DNA of 64,000 bases from Bradysia coprophila. Lineage: Eukaryota > Arthropoda > Insecta > Diptera > Sciaridae. Position numbers and translations under genes: made by a program. The stretch covers positions 1,364,001 to 1,428,000 of the forward strand of contig NW_023503608.1 in the NCBI RefSeq assembly GCF_014529535.1. The letters are read 5' to 3'. Shown piece by piece: positions 61,296-64,000 of this stretch (position 1 is the first letter of the stretch; every line of letters starts with the position of its first letter). The notes beneath the pieces are model-generated. The model saw only the letters and a program-made list of their open reading frames with translations, was not told the DNA's origin and made no database searches.

Positions 61296-64000
61296 TTATG
61301 TTTTCCGTACACTTTTCCTCTTCGTAGCATTAATGCTCTGCGCAAGTTTTTCGATTTCACTTGCATCAAACGTGCCATCGTAACGATTCTCCTTTTTCTT
61401 GCTTTTCGCTAAGGCATTGTCGATCAATCCGCTTAATCGACTCCACACAAAATTGAGTAATTCCATGGCCAAATCTTGCTTAAAGAACACAATGGCAATT
61501 AAACCGACCAACAGCAACGCCGACAACGAATTTTGATTTAATTCGTTTTCCGATGTTCGTACTTCCGGTGCGAATTCCATTTCGATGAAAACAGAACTGC
61601 GATTCGACAGGAAGGATTGAACGGACAGGTCGTATTTGAAGTGTTTGTCGCTCAGAGTAGTTGTCAGTTCGACGAAATAAGTGTTGCCGTCGAATGGAAT
61701 GCGTGGGAAGAAGACCATAATTCCTGGATTAATACGGCTCTTCGGATTAAGCGGTGATTCGACACGTTGCGAATAAATTGGACTGTCGGAATTTCCTTTC
61801 TTGTACAGTTTGATTCGAAGAGATTTGTAATAGTCGTTGTTCGAGGCATAGACCCGGGCAATTACATCGACAAATGAAACTGGGCTGAATGCAACGAAAT
61901 TCACATCTTTCACGTCCACTTTTTCGATTTGAATGCTTTGCGTCTGAGGCACCGTTCGGTCAACATTCGAGTTCTCTGTACTTCCCGACTTGACGTGAAC
62001 ATCGTACGAACATCCAGGCAACAGTCCGCGAATACGATAGTTTCCATTCTTCTCGGTCGTAGCATCCTCCTGATGGCTGATCTCACACGGTTCTTTCGCC
62101 GTAGTAGCAACAAGTACATTTGGGAATGGCTCACCGGACAATGTGGTAACTGTTCCAAATATTGAGTAGGCGACACGCTTTCCACTCAATTCGACGTTGA
62201 TCGTTTCGCCATCAGCCACGTCAATGACCTTTGAGTGTGGCTCGAATTTGTATTCTTTCATCATTGCCCTCAAGTAATACTGGCCTGGTGACAGTGAGTG
62301 ATACTTGATCGTACCGTCGTCGCTTGTGACCAAGTTTTTACGATAACTTTCTGCTCCAGATAAAGACAGTAGAACCTGGAAATGAGAGAAAGAAAAACAT
62401 TTAGATATCGGAAATGTTACTTACAGTCGACTTACCCCTGGCAGCAGATTCTGTTGCTCATCTCGAACAACCGCAATAATTTCGCATAGCTTGTGTGCCT
62501 TAAACAGTTGGTTGACTTTGTCGTATTCACTGAACACGTACGATTCTTTGAAGGCAGTGAGTTCAACCGTTAGGCTACCATCAAATGGACCGAATTTGAA
62601 AGAGCCACTCTGATCGGATTTTGTTTCAAGATCGCCCAATGCTGGATTGTTGGGGAATTTCAGTGTTATGACCGCATCGCTAATTGGTGGATTGATTTTT
62701 CCATTGATTATCATGCCTTTGGTGGCGTAAAACGAAAATGCATTCTGTGGAAAAAGGAAATGGCAAATGTCAGTTCAATTCGTACGTCCTTGCGAATGGA
62801 TAGATCGACGTACTTCCAAACAATCACTACCACCGATAATTTCTCTCTTTTCCGGTTTGAACAGCATCACATCATTTTTAGGCACGACAACAATACGTTC
62901 ATCCAACTGTAAATCAAAGTCATGTCGATACACGAACAATCCATCGCTTTTTTGTTTATCAGCAACCAAATCCACTGTTTCCACATTATTCGAACGCTCT
63001 ACAACGAACTTATAGTTAGCGTTGACGTCGGAGAGTAGTCGAACGCCATTTTTATGTTTGACCGCAGTTACAACGGCCTGTTGAACATCATTGGTGTGCA
63101 TAAAGGGGGGAACATTGGCATCGTATGAATGGCATCCGACGAAGTTGATGATGTACTGGCCATACTTTGTTACGCAGAACTGATTCAATCCGGTGACAAG
63201 TTGAATTTCCTCTGATTGATCGGATTGATTGGCAGCATTCAATTTGTAAGTCATCTGAAATGTGAATAGATTGCTTGACTATACAGTTACGGTTAGAAAA
63301 TCCGAAACTCACTTTAGTGCTGTGACTGCTGATCACCGACATTTTATAGCCGATCTGCACAAACGGAGGAATAGTTTCCGTGGCTGACTTTACGTTTAAC
63401 GTAATTGTGGTACTCTCCCAACACAGAGACGATGGAGTGGGAACAGTTACTTCATAGGTGCCAGGTAAAACTTCCGAAAATGCGTATTTGCCGTCTGTAA
63501 GTGAAACGAAAAATGGTCGACATCCCAGTCGGTTAGACTAACGAAAGTGAAACTTTAGCACAAGTTTGGGGAACACTTACTTTTGAGCAATGCTATGGAC
63601 TGTTTTCCATCGTGCTTTCCACTCGAATCCAAAGAGTGTAGTGTCACCGATATGTCATTACAATTTGAACCAGAATCGGGTAGGCATTTCACACTTCCAG
63701 TTACCGTAGCCCGTAGCTGTGAGAAAATAATGCCAGACACCGGCGATGAGGACACTTCGATGTTTTGTTGGATGGGGAAGAATCTAAAATTTAATGTGTT
63801 AGCCGTTAACGCCTCTTACGAACGATAGTCAACAGTCTTACTGGATGCGATCATCTGAGCTGGTTAAAATTTCAGCAGAATAACGACCATTCGGTAGATA
63901 GACACACCATTCACCCGTCTGTGGTGCGGACTGGACTTGAGTGTGGAAGGTTGAGGAATGTTTGGTCAGTGCAACTGTGTGCGATTGTTGTGATACAACT
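61296..64000 (-). CDS. NOMO: Nodal modulator (NOMO), 3' six exons, gene continues past window edge
   Basis: Exons (transcript order) 64000-63842 (cut by the window edge), 63783-63581, 63494-63313, 63254-62814, 62744-62436 and 62375-61296; introns of 58-72 nt. NOMO is a large ER type I membrane protein of serial Ig-like/carboxypeptidase-regulatory-like beta-sandwich repeats. It works with nicalin and TMEM147 in the multipass-translocon complex. The visible part shows these repeats (GTYEVTVPTPSS, GSFKFGPFDGSLTVEL, GQYYLRAMMKEYKFEP, LLPGCSYDVHVK) and a conserved IEVSSSPVSGIIFSQL block. A C-terminal transmembrane helix (NSLSALLLVGLIAIVFF) precedes a short cytosolic tail with KSKKKENRYDG. The stop is TAA at 61298-61296. 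Convergent with SLP2; 366 bp separate the stop codons. Confidence 0.94.

Overview
This is an animal nuclear window, most likely from a dipteran and possibly a fungus-gnat-like nematoceran. The reasons are AT-rich intergenic DNA, many introns of only 59-90 nt with GT..AG ends, AATAAA signals close behind stop codons, and insect gene families: an EcKL/CHK-like kinase, an insect-style NMDA receptor subunit and single-copy housekeeping genes. The species assignment is inference. I translated and spliced all exon models by hand.

Layout. 1-405: last exon of a CHK/ecdysteroid-kinase-like gene (+). 406-4672: repeats, including a 1.8 kb foldback-like element. 4673-8128: complete ATAD5/Elg1 gene (-), 3 exons, 1109 aa. 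8129-12911: dense in small terminal-inverted-repeat elements, including a 541 bp element with an 8 bp target-site duplication. 12912-22016: complete NMDA-type glutamate receptor subunit (-), 19 exons, 1669 aa, with a 2.6 kb intron at 16682-19269. 22017-45936: about 24 kb without recognisable genes but with several inverted-repeat elements, the largest spanning 39030-41262. 45937-52803: an inverted duplication in which two nearly identical F-box genes sit head to head and enclose a 1047-codon reverse-transcriptase ORF (PHD finger, C2H2 finger, RT, R2-type endonuclease). 54626-55782: mitochondrial ATP synthase gamma (+), 5 exons, 297 aa. 57093-58345: TRAF-zinc-finger/F-box protein like FBXO30/FBXO40 (-), with an apparent one-base frameshift. 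59437-60929: stomatin-like protein 2 (+), 6 exons, 392 aa. 61296-64000: 3' part of the NOMO (nodal modulator) gene (-), convergent with SLP2.

The host genes serve unrelated pathways: PCNA unloading, glutamate signalling, mitochondrial ATP synthesis, ubiquitin ligation, mitochondrial membrane organisation and ER membrane-protein biogenesis. They look like ordinary neighbours, not a functional cluster. The accessory content is mobile DNA: at least three copies of one short MITE family, two of another, and three elements with perfect 8 bp target-site duplications.

The most unusual structure is the F-box / PHD-RT-endonuclease / F-box palindrome. The two F-box copies are far better conserved in their coding parts than in parts of their flanks. 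The RT ORF is long and open, but appears to lack the RT motif A aspartate segment.
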